From Rhodobacter flavimaris (lineage in GTDB: Bacteria; Pseudomonadota; Alphaproteobacteria; Rhodobacterales; Rhodobacteraceae): a stretch of DNA of 64,000 bases. The notes beneath the pieces were generated by a model. It did no database searches. It had not been told where the DNA came from and worked only from the letters and a program-made list of their open reading frames with translations. The stretch lies in NCBI RefSeq assembly GCF_021378075.1, contig NZ_JAJUOS010000013.1:33644-97643 (forward strand), written 5' to 3'. Each line of letters starts with the position of its first letter. Within the stretch, counting starts at the first letter, position 1. Shown here piece by piece: positions 42,217-52,027 of this stretch. A program made the translations under genes and the position numbers.

Positions 42217-42855
42217 ATGGCACAGAAGCTGACAGCGCGGATGCTGCTATCGGGATATGCCCAAGGCATCTTCCCGATGGCTGAAAGCCGCGACGCTCCC
42301 GAGCTACACTGGTTCGACCCACAGCGGCGCGGCATTTTCGATCTGCAAAATTTCTACATTTCGCGCTCCCTTGCGCGCGCAATCCGGCGCGAGACTTTCA
42401 CTATTCGAACCGACACAGCCTTTCGCGCCGTTGTTGAGGGCTGCGCCGCCCGCCCCGAGACCTGGATCAACGGACCGCTCTTCGATCTTTATGACGAGCT
42501 CTTCGCCGCTGGCTTTGCCCATAGCGTCGAGACTTGGCGGGATGGGCAGTTGGTGGGAGGGGTTTATGGCATTACCCTTGGCGGGGCCTTCTTTGGCGAA
42601 AGCATGTTCTCGCGCGCGACCAATGCCTCAAAAGTCGCGCTGGCCTATACGGTGGATCGGCTCCGCGTCGCGGGCTTCACGCTGTTCGACACGCAATACC
42701 TGACGCCGCATCTGGCAAGCTTGGGTGCGACGGAAATCCCGCGCGCGGAATATCGCAAACGGCTGGAGGCGGGGCTGGAGATCGACGCGGATTTTACCGC
42801 CCCTGCGATCCCCGACCCTCACTCAATCTTGCAGCGGATGACCCAGACGTCATAA
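42217..42855 (+). CDS. aat: Leucyl/phenylalanyl-tRNA-protein transferase
   Basis: A 212-residue N-end rule enzyme that adds Leu or Phe to N-terminal Arg or Lys of proteins, marking them for ClpAP. Hallmarks are YAQGIFPMAE near the start, WFDPQRRGIF, LVGGVYGITLGGAFFGESMFS, and FDTQYLTPHLASLGA. The ATG at 42217 gives the usual N-terminus. The last 37 bases overlap the convergent DUF2155 gene. Confidence 0.95.
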   Translation: MAQKLTARMLLSGYAQGIFPMAESRDAPELHWFDPQRRGIFDLQNFYISRSLARAIRRETFTIRTDTAFRAVVEGCAARPETWINGPLFDLYDELFAAGFAHSVETWRDGQLVGGVYGITLGGAFFGESMFSRATNASKVALAYTVDRLRVAGFTLFDTQYLTPHLASLGATEIPRAEYRKRLEAGLEIDADFTAPAIPDPHSILQRMTQTS

Positions 42856-43187
42856 CGCTGATGGTCCAGCGCCGAAAGCGCCGGACTGTCGGCGATCATC
42901 CAGCCGGCGAAGGCGGGCGTAGCCGCGCCTTTGTCATTGACCACAAGGTAGGCATAGGCGTTCGACGACGGATCTTCCGCCGGATATCGGCACTCGCGTA
43001 GCGTCACGCTGATCGAGCCGAACTCAGCCGTCTGACCCCCCGACAGGATGATATCCGAGGACGTCCCCGCCACCTTGTCGAGGCCACGCAAAATCGCGCC
43101 CGGCGCCTCGGTCAGCCCCTCGGGCGTGTCCTGCGCCATCGCGGCCCCGGTGCCCAGCACCAGCGCCAGCATCGCCAACCGGATCAT
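42819..43187 (-). CDS. DUF2155 periplasmic protein
   Basis: 122 residues with a signal peptide (about 18 residues, AMAQ cleavage), then the DUF2155 domain with conserved CRYPAEDPSSNAYAYLVV, FAGWMIADSPALSALDHQRYDVWVIRC. Exported and of unknown function; common in alphaproteobacteria beside mlaD-like and NDUFA12 genes. It shares TAATG with the upstream MCE gene and overlaps aat convergently. Confidence 0.88.
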   Translation of the reverse strand: MIRLAMLALVLGTGAAMAQDTPEGLTEAPGAILRGLDKVAGTSSDIILSGGQTAEFGSISVTLRECRYPAEDPSSNAYAYLVVNDKGAATPAFAGWMIADSPALSALDHQRYDVWVIRCKIE

Positions 43188-43636
43188 TACTGCCCTTCCT
43201 GCGAGCTGCCGCCCGCGAATTTCATCATCAGGGCGAGCACGGAAACCGCGCCCTGGGTATCGAGGATCTCGTCGCCCGCCGCCAGCGTCTCAAGGCTGCC
43301 ACCCGGGACCAGCTCGACGAACGAGCCGCCCATCAACCCCTCTGAGGATACCAGCGCCGCCGAATCGTCGGGCAGCTGGATGTCGTCGCGCAGCGCGAGC
43401 GTGGTGTCAGCAAAGAAGGTCTGCGGGTCGAGCTTGATCTCGGTCACGCTGCCGACCTTCACGCCCGCCATGCGCACGTCGGTGCCGACAACGATTCCCT
43501 CGACCGAGCGGAATGAGGCATGCAGCGGATAGGTACCCGCGCTCGGCCGGGAATCACGACCGGCCCAGACCATAAAGCCCACAGCGACGGCCAGAACGAC
43601 CGCCCCTGCAAACACCTCTACGCGATTTTCACTCAT
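43187..43636 (-). CDS. MCE-family protein, MlaD-like
   Basis: 149 residues with one N-terminal membrane helix followed by a single MCE domain (about 35-115, SVEGIVVGTDVRMAGVKVGSVTEIKLD, SSEGLMGGSFVELVPG). MlaD forms the hexameric substrate ring of the phospholipid ABC system that keeps outer-membrane asymmetry. The mlaE/mlaF genes are not here. It is preceded by NDUFA12 (24-base gap) and overlaps DUF2155 by 1 base. Confidence 0.88.
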   Translation of the reverse strand: MSENRVEVFAGAVVLAVAVGFMVWAGRDSRPSAGTYPLHASFRSVEGIVVGTDVRMAGVKVGSVTEIKLDPQTFFADTTLALRDDIQLPDDSAALVSSEGLMGGSFVELVPGGSLETLAAGDEILDTQGAVSVLALMMKFAGGSSQEGQ

Positions 43637-43660
43637 GCCGCCCTCCTTGAAGGGGCAGCC

Positions 43661-44035
43661 TCACTCCGGCTGCCAGGCCTCGTAATCGCGACGCTCGATC
43701 AGCGACGCACGACGGATCGAACCGGCGGGAACATATGCATCGGCCAAGCCGGTGCGGTTGTCCTTGTGCGGCAGTTCCCAGGATTTGTGCTGCAGCGGCT
43801 GCTTGGTCGGCGGCTCGGAATAGGTGAAGTGCATCCAGCCATGCCAGTCGGGCGAAATGCGGCTTGCCTCGACCTCGCCGTTGTAGATCACCCAGCGGCG
43901 CTTGCCATCTTGGGTCTGGTAATAGACGTTGCCCTGCTCATCCTCGCCGACCTTCACGCCCTTGCGCGCGGTAAAGATCTGGGTGCCGAGGGTCTGGCCG
44001 TTCCACCAGGTCAGAAGGCGAAGCAGGAATTTCAT
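43661..44035 (-). CDS. NADH:ubiquinone oxidoreductase accessory subunit NDUFA12
   Basis: 124 residues matching the alphaproteobacterial and mitochondrial complex I subunit NDUFA12/B17.2: [44 protein letters not shown] and [17 protein letters not shown]. It helps assemble the peripheral arm. Its presence is a good marker for alphaproteobacteria. First of a three-gene set with the MlaD-like and DUF2155 genes. Confidence 0.93.
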   Translation of the reverse strand: MKFLLRLLTWWNGQTLGTQIFTARKGVKVGEDEQGNVYYQTQDGKRRWVIYNGEVEASRISPDWHGWMHFTYSEPPTKQPLQHKSWELPHKDNRTGLADAYVPAGSIRRASLIERRDYEAWQPE

Positions 44036-44125
44036 GTCTATCCTCCGCAGAGCTTGCTTGGCCCCTTATAGCGCAGGGCGCGGCAAGGTCCAGTGATTTG
44101 GGCGCAATTTGCAGGCCCCGGAAAG

Positions 44126-44150
44126 CAAAACGGCGGGCCTTGGCCCGCCG
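44126..44150 (-). terminator. Rho-independent terminator after clpX
   Basis: CGGCGGGCC/GGCCCGCCG (9 bp stem, 2-base spacer) followed by TTTT on the minus strand, 9 bases past the clpX stop. Confidence 0.85.
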
Positions 44151-44158
44151 TCTTCGCC

Positions 44159-45424
<1,266 letters not shown>

Positions 45425-45540
45425 CGTCGTCCTCTGCGCTGTCCCGGACTGCTCCGGGGCCTTTGAAGGGCTGTCTTTCCAAAAGTCTAGGGCAGCCCCC
45501 CGTCCATCACAATGTCAAAATTCTGTCGCGAGCGACCGGA

Positions 45541-46170
45541 TCACTTGGCCTCTTCGACCTTGCCGCGGCTGTCGAGGATCTCGTCGATCAGGCCCCAGTT
45601 CTTGGCCTCTTCGGCGGACATGAAGTTGTCGCGCTCCAGCGCGGCCTCGACCTTGTCGTATTCGTTGCCGGTGTGCTTGACGTAGATCTCGTTCAGGCGC
45701 CGCTTGAGCTTTTGCGTCTCCTGCGCGTGGATCATGATATCGGTCGCCTGACCCTGATAGCCGCCTGAGGGCTGGTGGACCATCACGCGCGAGTTCGGCA
45801 GCGAGAAGCGCATGCCCTTTTCGCCCGCAGTCAGCAGCAGCGAGCCCATCGAGGCCGCCTGACCGATCACCAGCGTCGAGACCTTCGGGCGAATGTATTG
45901 CATCGTGTCGTAGATCGACAGGCCCGAGGTCACCACACCGCCGGGCGAGTTGATATACATCGCGATTTCCTTCGAGGGGTTCTCGGCCTCAAGGAACAGA
46001 AGCTGCGCGCAGATCAGTGTCGACATGCCGTCATGCACCGGACCCGCGAGGAAGATAATCCGCTCCTTGAGCAGGCGCGAATAGATGTCATAGGCACGCT
46101 CGCCGCGCGAGGTCTGCTCGACCACCATCGGTACCAGCGTGTTCATGTAGAGGTCCATCGGGTCTTTCAT
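45541..46170 (-). CDS. clpP: ATP-dependent Clp protease proteolytic subunit ClpP
   Basis: 209 residues with the serine protease triad visible: Ser in [11 protein letters not shown], His in [11 protein letters not shown], Asp in ALERDNFM. It forms the tetradecameric chamber served by ClpX and ClpA. The ATG at 46170 has a purine-rich GGGAAGGG upstream. Confidence 0.98.
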   Translation of the reverse strand: MKDPMDLYMNTLVPMVVEQTSRGERAYDIYSRLLKERIIFLAGPVHDGMSTLICAQLLFLEAENPSKEIAMYINSPGGVVTSGLSIYDTMQYIRPKVSTLVIGQAASMGSLLLTAGEKGMRFSLPNSRVMVHQPSGGYQGQATDIMIHAQETQKLKRRLNEIYVKHTGNEYDKVEAALERDNFMSAEEAKNWGLIDEILDSRGKVEEAK

Positions 46171-46300
46171 TGGCCTGCCCTTCCCTGCGTATCTCGCGAA
46201 ACGATTATTCGAAGTCCTTTACCGGAGTCTTAGTGTCGCGGGCAGGCCCCTGCAAGGCCACCTCGGCAAATGTTCGGGGCCCCGCGCCGTGCGCGCCGTG

Positions 46301-47527
46301 TCAGCCCCTGGTCGCCGCGCGATACCACTCTCGGATCTGCGCGCGTTCGGCGGGTTCCATGAAGCTGAGATTAGCGGGCGGCATCGCATGGGTCAGCCCA
46401 GATTGCACATAGATCTGATGCGCGGCATTGGCGATCTGCGCGGGGGTTTCCAGATGCACGGCCTTGGGCGCGCGTCCGATCCCGTCAAAGCCCGGCTCGG
46501 ACGCATGGCACATCGAACAGCGGCCCATCACGATATCCGTCACCGCCTCGAACCCCGGCGCCTCGGCAAAGCGTTGCGCGGCGGGCGGCAGGGCGGCTTC
46601 GTCCATCTCTTCCTGCGCGCCGGTCAGGCTGGAAAGCCACACGACCAGCGCGAACAGAACGGCGGTCACGCCCCAGGTCCACCAGGGCGTGCCCTTATGC
46701 GCATGATGAGTGTTGAAGAAATGCCGGATCGTCACGCCCATCAGGAAGACAAGCGAAGCGATCAGCCAGTTCCACTCGCTCGCGAAGGCCAGCGGATAGT
46801 GGTTCGACAGCATCAGGAACAGCACCGGCAGCGTCAGGTAGTTGTTATGGGTCGAGCGCTGCTTGGCGATCTTGCCGTATTTCGGATCGGGCGCGCGGCC
46901 TGCCATCAGGTCCGCGACCACGATTTTCTGATTCGGGATGATGATGAAAAAGACGTTGGCCGACATGATCGTGGCGGTGAAGGCGCCCAGATGCAGCAGC
47001 GCCGCCCGCCCCGAGAAAACCTGCGTATAGCCCCAGGCCATCGCCACGAGGACGACGTAGAGGAACAGCATCAGCCGGGTATTGTCGTCACCGAAACGCG
47101 ACTTGCAGATCAGGTCATATGCGATCCAACCAATCGTCAGCGAGCCAAGCGAGATCGCAATCGCCGCCCAGACCGGCAGGTCCGCCACGCTCGGGTCGAT
47201 CAGATAGAACTGCGCACCCGCCCAATAGACAAGCACCAGCATGGCAAAGCCCGACACCCAGGTCATGTAGCTTTCCCATTTGAACCAGGTCAGGTCGGCT
47301 GGCATCCGCTCGGGCGCGACCAGGTATTTCTGGATATGGTAGAAGCCCCCGCCATGCACTTGCCAGGCGGCCCCGTGGACGCCCTGCGGCGCGCCGTCCT
47401 CGGGGCGCAGGCCCAGATCGAGCGCGATGAAATAGAAGGACGAGCCGATCCAGGCGATCGCCGTGATCACATGAAGCCAGCGCACGGCGAACTGCGCCCA
47501 TTCCAAGAAAAAGGTATAATCGAGCAT
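46301..47527 (-). CDS. puuD: Urate hydroxylase PuuD (membrane, cytochrome c-linked)
   Basis: 408 residues. The N-terminal part has about eight or nine membrane helices with conserved histidines (WLHVITAIAWIGSSFYFIALD, STHNNYLTLPVLFLMLSNHYP). The C-terminal domain is a cytochrome c with CSMCH near residue 345 and a downstream MPPAN ligand region. It oxidises urate to 5-hydroxyisourate. The ATG at 47527 gives the family N-terminus MLDYTFFLEWAQF; an extension to 47596 is rejected. First enzyme of the ureide pathway here; uraH lies just upstream on the same strand. Confidence 0.94.
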   Translation of the reverse strand: MLDYTFFLEWAQFAVRWLHVITAIAWIGSSFYFIALDLGLRPEDGAPQGVHGAAWQVHGGGFYHIQKYLVAPERMPADLTWFKWESYMTWVSGFAMLVLVYWAGAQFYLIDPSVADLPVWAAIAISLGSLTIGWIAYDLICKSRFGDDNTRLMLFLYVVLVAMAWGYTQVFSGRAALLHLGAFTATIMSANVFFIIIPNQKIVVADLMAGRAPDPKYGKIAKQRSTHNNYLTLPVLFLMLSNHYPLAFASEWNWLIASLVFLMGVTIRHFFNTHHAHKGTPWWTWGVTAVLFALVVWLSSLTGAQEEMDEAALPPAAQRFAEAPGFEAVTDIVMGRCSMCHASEPGFDGIGRAPKAVHLETPAQIANAAHQIYVQSGLTHAMPPANLSFMEPAERAQIREWYRAATRG

Positions 47528-47661
47528 CGGACCCTCGTTTTTCGTGCAGCTTCCGCCGCCATCAGGGAAACGGCAAGCCCTCAATCCGAAGCGCACCGCG
47601 CGCGACGGGCGTTACTGCCCGCTTTCACGCCATCGCGCCCAATTGCCGGGCACGGCGCAAC

Positions 47662-48018
47662 TTAGCTGCCGCGATAGGTGGAATAGCCGTAGGGCGACAG
47701 TAACAGCGGCACATGGTAATGCGCGCCCGCGTCGCTGATCCCGAAGCGGATCGGCACGAGGTCGAGAAACAGCGGCGCGATGCCCGCCTGCCCTGACGCA
47801 CGCAGATAATCGCCCGCGTGGAAAACCAGCTCATATTCGCCCACTGCGAACGCTCCCTTGGGCAGAATCGGGCCATCGGTGCGCCCATCGGCATTGGTCA
47901 CCGCCTCGGCAATCATCTCGCGCCCGCCGTAGCGATGGGCGTAAAGCTCGATGCGCAGCCCCTCGGCCGGAACGCCCCGGGCGGTATCGAGTACATGCGT
48001 CGTCAGGTATCCGTCCAT
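47662..48018 (-). CDS. uraH: 5-hydroxyisourate hydrolase
   Basis: A 118-residue transthyretin-like protein with the HVLDTARG N-terminal motif, the catalytic-region [21 protein letters not shown] and the diagnostic C-terminal YRGS. It converts 5-hydroxyisourate to OHCU. AAGGAG precedes the ATG at 48018. It is followed by puuD on the same strand and is divergent from the PuuE-UraD fusion. Confidence 0.95.
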   Translation of the reverse strand: MDGYLTTHVLDTARGVPAEGLRIELYAHRYGGREMIAEAVTNADGRTDGPILPKGAFAVGEYELVFHAGDYLRASGQAGIAPLFLDLVPIRFGISDAGAHYHVPLLLSPYGYSTYRGS

Positions 48019-48130
48019 GTCGCACTCCTTTTGGGCGACTATGCGCCCGCCCCGCCTGCCCCGCAAGGCACCCCTTGCGCCCGCGAAAGTTTCGGCCTTT
48101 GATCGGCAAGTAAAAAGATCGGAGCCCCCA

Positions 48131-49546
48131 ATGATCCGCTACCCCCGAGATATGCGCGGCTACGGCGCCAATCCCCCTGACGCGGCCTGGCCGGGCGGGG
48201 CGCGCATCGCGATCTCGATGGTGCTGAACTACGAAGAGGGCGGCGAAAACAACGTCCTGCATGGCGATGCGGCCTCCGAGGCGTTCCTGTCCGACATCGC
48301 GGGCGCGGCCATGTGGCCGGGTCAGCGCCACTGGAACATGGAGTCGATCTACGAATACGGTGCGCGCGCGGGCTTCTGGCGGCTCCACCGCCTGTTCACG
48401 GGCCTCAATATCCCGGTGACGATCTACGGCGTCGCCACCGCCCTTGCGCGGAACCCCGAACAGGTCGCCGCGATGCAATCCGCGCGATGGGAGGTCGCCA
48501 GCCACGGCCTGAAATGGGTCGAGCACAAGGACATGCCCGAAGACGAGGAACGCCGCCAGATCGACGAGGCGATCCGCCTGCATACCGAGGTCGTGGGTAG
48601 CCCCCCGCGCGGCTGGTACACCGGCCGCTGCTCGGTCAACACGGTGCGGCTGACCGCCGAGACGGGCGCTTTCGACTGGATTTCCGACACTTATGACGAC
48701 GACCTGCCCTACTGGCGCCGCATCGCCGGGCGTGATCAACTGGTCATCCCCTATACGCTCGAAGCCAATGACATGCGCTTTGCCACGGCGCCGGGCTATA
48801 TCGAGGGCGAGCAGTTCTTCACCTACCTCAAAGACACCTTCGACACGCTTTACGCCGAGGGGCTTGCGGGTCAGGCCAAGATGTTCTCGGTCGGGCTGCA
48901 CAACCGCCTGATCGGGCGCCCCGGCAAGGTCGCGGGCCTGAAGCGCTTCCTCGACTACGCGCGCGGGCATGAGGGCGTCTGGTTCGCCACCCGCGGCCAG
49001 ATCGCAGCGCATTGGGCCGCCACTCACCCGCCCGTATACTTCGAGCGCCCAAGCGAGATGGACCGCACCACCTTCGTCAGCCGCTACGGCTCGATCTTCG
49101 AGCACAGCCCTTGGATCGCCGAGCGCGCCTTTGACCTCGAACTCGGCCCCGCTCATGACAGCGCGATCGGTCTGCACAACGCCCTTGCCCGCATGTTCCG
49201 CTCGGCGAGCCCCGATGAACGCATGGGCGTGCTGCGCGCCCACCCCGACCTTGCGGGCAAGCTCGCACAGGCCAAACGCCTGACCGCCGAGAGCACTTCG
49301 GAGCAGGCCAGTGCCGGGCTCGACGCGCTGACAGATGACGAACGCACGGCCTTCACCCGCCTCAATGACACCTATACCGCCCGCTTCGGCTTTCCCTTCA
49401 TCATCGCCGTGCGCGACCATGACAAGGGAGGCATCCTGCGTGCCTTCGAGACCCGCAGCGCCAACAGCCCCGAGCAAGAATTCGCCACCGCCTGCGCCCA
49501 GGTCGAGCGGATCGCTTACCTGCGCCTGAAGGATCAACTGCCATGA
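48131..49546 (+). CDS. puuE: PuuE allantoinase-OHCU decarboxylase (UraD) fusion
   Basis: 471 residues in two parts. Residues 1 to about 305 are a PuuE-type allantoinase of the polysaccharide deacetylase fold ([42 protein letters not shown]). Residues about 320-471 match OHCU decarboxylase UraD ([53 protein letters not shown]). The two halves catalyse consecutive steps, OHCU to allantoin to allantoate. The ATG at 48131 is divergent from uraH. It overlaps the next gene by 4 bases. Confidence 0.94.
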   Translation: MIRYPRDMRGYGANPPDAAWPGGARIAISMVLNYEEGGENNVLHGDAASEAFLSDIAGAAMWPGQRHWNMESIYEYGARAGFWRLHRLFTGLNIPVTIYGVATALARNPEQVAAMQSARWEVASHGLKWVEHKDMPEDEERRQIDEAIRLHTEVVGSPPRGWYTGRCSVNTVRLTAETGAFDWISDTYDDDLPYWRRIAGRDQLVIPYTLEANDMRFATAPGYIEGEQFFTYLKDTFDTLYAEGLAGQAKMFSVGLHNRLIGRPGKVAGLKRFLDYARGHEGVWFATRGQIAAHWAATHPPVYFERPSEMDRTTFVSRYGSIFEHSPWIAERAFDLELGPAHDSAIGLHNALARMFRSASPDERMGVLRAHPDLAGKLAQAKRLTAESTSEQASAGLDALTDDERTAFTRLNDTYTARFGFPFIIAVRDHDKGGILRAFETRSANSPEQEFATACAQVERIAYLRLKDQLP

Positions 49547-50373
49547 CCGGCTATTACACCCCCCCCGGGGGCCTGCCCCCGCAAACCGCCCTGATGACCG
49601 GCCGCGCCATCTTCACCGAGGCCTATGCCTTCATCCCGAAGGGCTGCTTTTCGGACATCGTCACCAGCTACCTGCCCGGCTGGACCGACACGCGGCTCTG
49701 GCTGATTGCACGCCCGATGACCGGATTCTCCGAAACCTTCAGCCAATACGTGATGGAGGTCGGTCCCGACGGCGGCTCGGACACGCCCGACGCCGAAGAG
49801 GGCGCCGAACACGTTCTTTTCGTCACCGATGGCGAGATGTGGCTCTCACTCGACGGGCAGGAATACGAGCTTTCCGCGGGCGGCTACGCCTATATCCCGC
49901 CCGGCTGCACCTGGCATGTGCGCAACGGCGCCGACCACCCTCTGCGCTTCCACTGGGTGCGCAAACTCTACGAGCGCGTCCACGGCCTACCCGCCCCCGA
50001 AGCCTTCGTCACGAACGAGCGTGAGATCGCCCCCATCGCCATGCCCGACACGCAGGGCCGGTGGGCCACCACCCGTTTCGTCGATCCGACCGACCTGCGC
50101 CACGACATGCATGTCAATATCGTCACCTTCCAGCCGGGCGGTCTTATCCCGTTCGAGGAAACCCATGTGATGGAGCATGGCCTCTACGTCCTCGAAGGCA
50201 AGGCGGTCTACAAGCTCAACACCGACTGGGTCGAAGTCGAGGCAGGCGATTTCATGTGGCTGCGCGCCTATTGCCCGCAGGCCTGCTACGCCGCCGGCCC
50301 CGGCCCGTTCCGCTACCTGCTCTACAAGGACGTCAACCGCCACGCCAAATTGCGCGGCCCCTTCGCGCGCTGA
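49543..50373 (+). CDS. (S)-ureidoglycine aminohydrolase
   Basis: A 276-residue bicupin enzyme (GYAYIPPGCTWHVRNG and VTFQPGGLIPFEETHVMEHGLYVLEGKAVYKL). It releases ammonia from ureidoglycine to give ureidoglycolate, using manganese. The ATG at 49543 overlaps the fusion stop (ATGA), so translation is coupled. It requires ureidoglycine from an allantoate amidohydrolase, whose gene is not adjacent. Confidence 0.93.
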   Translation: MTGYYTPPGGLPPQTALMTGRAIFTEAYAFIPKGCFSDIVTSYLPGWTDTRLWLIARPMTGFSETFSQYVMEVGPDGGSDTPDAEEGAEHVLFVTDGEMWLSLDGQEYELSAGGYAYIPPGCTWHVRNGADHPLRFHWVRKLYERVHGLPAPEAFVTNEREIAPIAMPDTQGRWATTRFVDPTDLRHDMHVNIVTFQPGGLIPFEETHVMEHGLYVLEGKAVYKLNTDWVEVEAGDFMWLRAYCPQACYAAGPGPFRYLLYKDVNRHAKLRGPFAR

Positions 50374-50377
50374 TCCC

Positions 50378-50430
50378 TTCAACGTGGCCGAAATATCCCA
50401 CGGGGGTCCGGGGGTGTGAAACCCCCGGCC
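50378..50430. repeat. Intergenic repeat, copy 2 (GGCC-AAATATCCC plus C/G hairpin)
   Basis: Starts TTCAACGTGGCC, then AAATATCCC and CGGGGGTCC, ending in an 8 bp hairpin CCGGGGGT/ACCCCCGG. It closely matches the element at 34027-34074 and separates the ureidoglycine and ureidoglycolate genes. Confidence 0.7.
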
Positions 50431-50448
50431 TTGCCAACCGGAGTGCCC

Positions 50449-50937
50449 ATGCAAATTCACGCCGAACCCCTGACACCCGAAGCCTTCGCCCGCTTCGGTG
50501 ATGTGCTCGAGGCTACGGGCGAGCCCGACAAGCTGATCAACGCGGGCCTCTGCGGCCGCTTCCATGACCGCGCACGGCTTGACTTCGGCGCCGACAGCGG
50601 CGGGCGCCCCGGGATCTCGGTCTTCAAGGCGGTGCCGCGCGCCCTGCCCTACCGCTGCGATCTGCTCGAACGCCACCCAGAGGGCAGCCAGGCCTTCATC
50701 CCGATGACAGCCGATCCCTTCCTTGTCATCGTCGCGCCCGACGCGGGCGGCCAACCCGGCACCCCGCGCGCTTTCCTGACCAATGGCGCTCAGGGCATCA
50801 ACCTGCATCGCGGCACCTGGCACGGGGTGCTGACCCCGCTCGCAGAACCCGGCCTCTTCGCCGTGATCGACCGGATCGGCACGACGCCGAACCTCGAAGA
50901 GGTCCACCTGCCCACCCCCTTCACCGTCATCACCTGA
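50449..50937 (+). CDS. allA: Ureidoglycolate lyase
   Basis: A 162-residue AllA-type enzyme (LTPEAFARFGDVLEATG, LERHPEGSQAFIPM, INLHRGTWHGVLTPL, VIDRIG). It splits ureidoglycolate to glyoxylate and urea, the last ureide step here. The ATG at 50449 follows a GGAG site. The product glyoxylate connects to the glycerate 2-kinase at 52015-53286. Confidence 0.94.
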   Translation: MQIHAEPLTPEAFARFGDVLEATGEPDKLINAGLCGRFHDRARLDFGADSGGRPGISVFKAVPRALPYRCDLLERHPEGSQAFIPMTADPFLVIVAPDAGGQPGTPRAFLTNGAQGINLHRGTWHGVLTPLAEPGLFAVIDRIGTTPNLEEVHLPTPFTVIT

Positions 50938-50998
50938 AACGGTTTTCTTGAGCGCCCCGCCGGGCTATGCAGAGGCAAACCGCCTCGCAGGAAACCCG

Positions 50999-52027
50999 AT
51001 GACCACGCCCAGCACCCAACGCACCGCTCTTGTCACCGGCTCGGCCGGGTTCATCGGATATTTCACCTGCAAGCGCCTGCTCGCCGACGGGTTCCGCGTG
51101 ATCGGCCTCGACGCGATGACCGACTATTACGACGTCGCGCTGAAAGAGCGCCGTCAGTCCATGCTGCTGCAAAACCCCAATTTCCGCGCGTTGAACGACC
51201 GGCTGGAAACGCCGGGCCTGCTGATGGGCCTGATGGCGGATGAGCGCCCCGACATCGTGATCCACCTCGCCGCACAGGCGGGCGTGCGCTACTCGATCGC
51301 GAACCCGCGCTCCTATCTCGACAGCAACATCACCGGCACGTTTGAACTGCTCGAGGCCGCCCGCGCTTATCCGCCGCAGCACCTGCTGCTCGCCTCCACC
51401 TCTTCGGTCTTTGGCGCCAATACCGAGATGCCCTACCGCGAGACCGACAAGGCCGACCATCAGATGTCGTTCTACGCAGCGACCAAGAAGGCGACCGAGG
51501 CCATGGCGCATAGCTATGCGCATCTCTTCAACCTGCCGGTGACGATGTTCCGCTTTTTCACGGTCTACGGCCCCTGGGGCCGCCCGGACATGGCGCTTTT
51601 CAAATTCACCAAGGCGATCCTGAACGGCGAGCCCATCGACGTGTACAACTACGGCGACATGAAGCGCGACTTCACCTATGTCGAGGATCTGGTCGAGGGC
51701 ATTCGCCTGCTGATCGACACGCCGCCCGTCCGCCCTGATAACGGAGAGGTGCCCGAGGGCGACAGCCTCTCGCCCATGGCGCCCTGGCGCGTGGTGAACA
51801 TCGGCAACTCCGACGCCGTGCAGCTGACCGATTTCATCGCCGCGATCGAGGCCGCCACGGGCCGCGCCGCCACCCGCAACCTGATGCCGATGCAGGCAGG
51901 CGACGTGCCCGCCACATGGGCCGATGCAAGCCTTCTCAAGCGCCTCACTGACTACGCGCCCAAGACCCGCGTGCCTGAGGGGGTGAAGGCATTCGTCGCC
52001 TGGTATCGCGACTATTACGGCGTCTGA
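50999..52027 (+). CDS. NAD-dependent epimerase, UDP-glucuronate 4-epimerase-like
   Basis: A 342-residue short-chain dehydrogenase/reductase-type epimerase with the NAD fold VTGSAGFIGYFTCKRLL, a MTDYYD signature typical of UDP-glucuronate epimerases, STSSVFG and the catalytic YAATKK. Probably makes UDP-galacturonate for surface polysaccharide. The ATG at 50999 is downstream of a CAGGAAA site. The final 13 bases overlap the convergent glycerate kinase gene. Confidence 0.88.
   Translation: MTTPSTQRTALVTGSAGFIGYFTCKRLLADGFRVIGLDAMTDYYDVALKERRQSMLLQNPNFRALNDRLETPGLLMGLMADERPDIVIHLAAQAGVRYSIANPRSYLDSNITGTFELLEAARAYPPQHLLLASTSSVFGANTEMPYRETDKADHQMSFYAATKKATEAMAHSYAHLFNLPVTMFRFFTVYGPWGRPDMALFKFTKAILNGEPIDVYNYGDMKRDFTYVEDLVEGIRLLIDTPPVRPDNGEVPEGDSLSPMAPWRVVNIGNSDAVQLTDFIAAIEAATGRAATRNLMPMQAGDVPATWADASLLKRLTDYAPKTRVPEGVKAFVAWYRDYYGV

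Noticed and set aside
47831..49537. A 568-codon minus-strand frame across uraH and the PuuE-UraD fusion
   Set aside because: It runs antisense to the intact PuuE-UraD fusion and overlaps uraH; no domain is recognisable in it.
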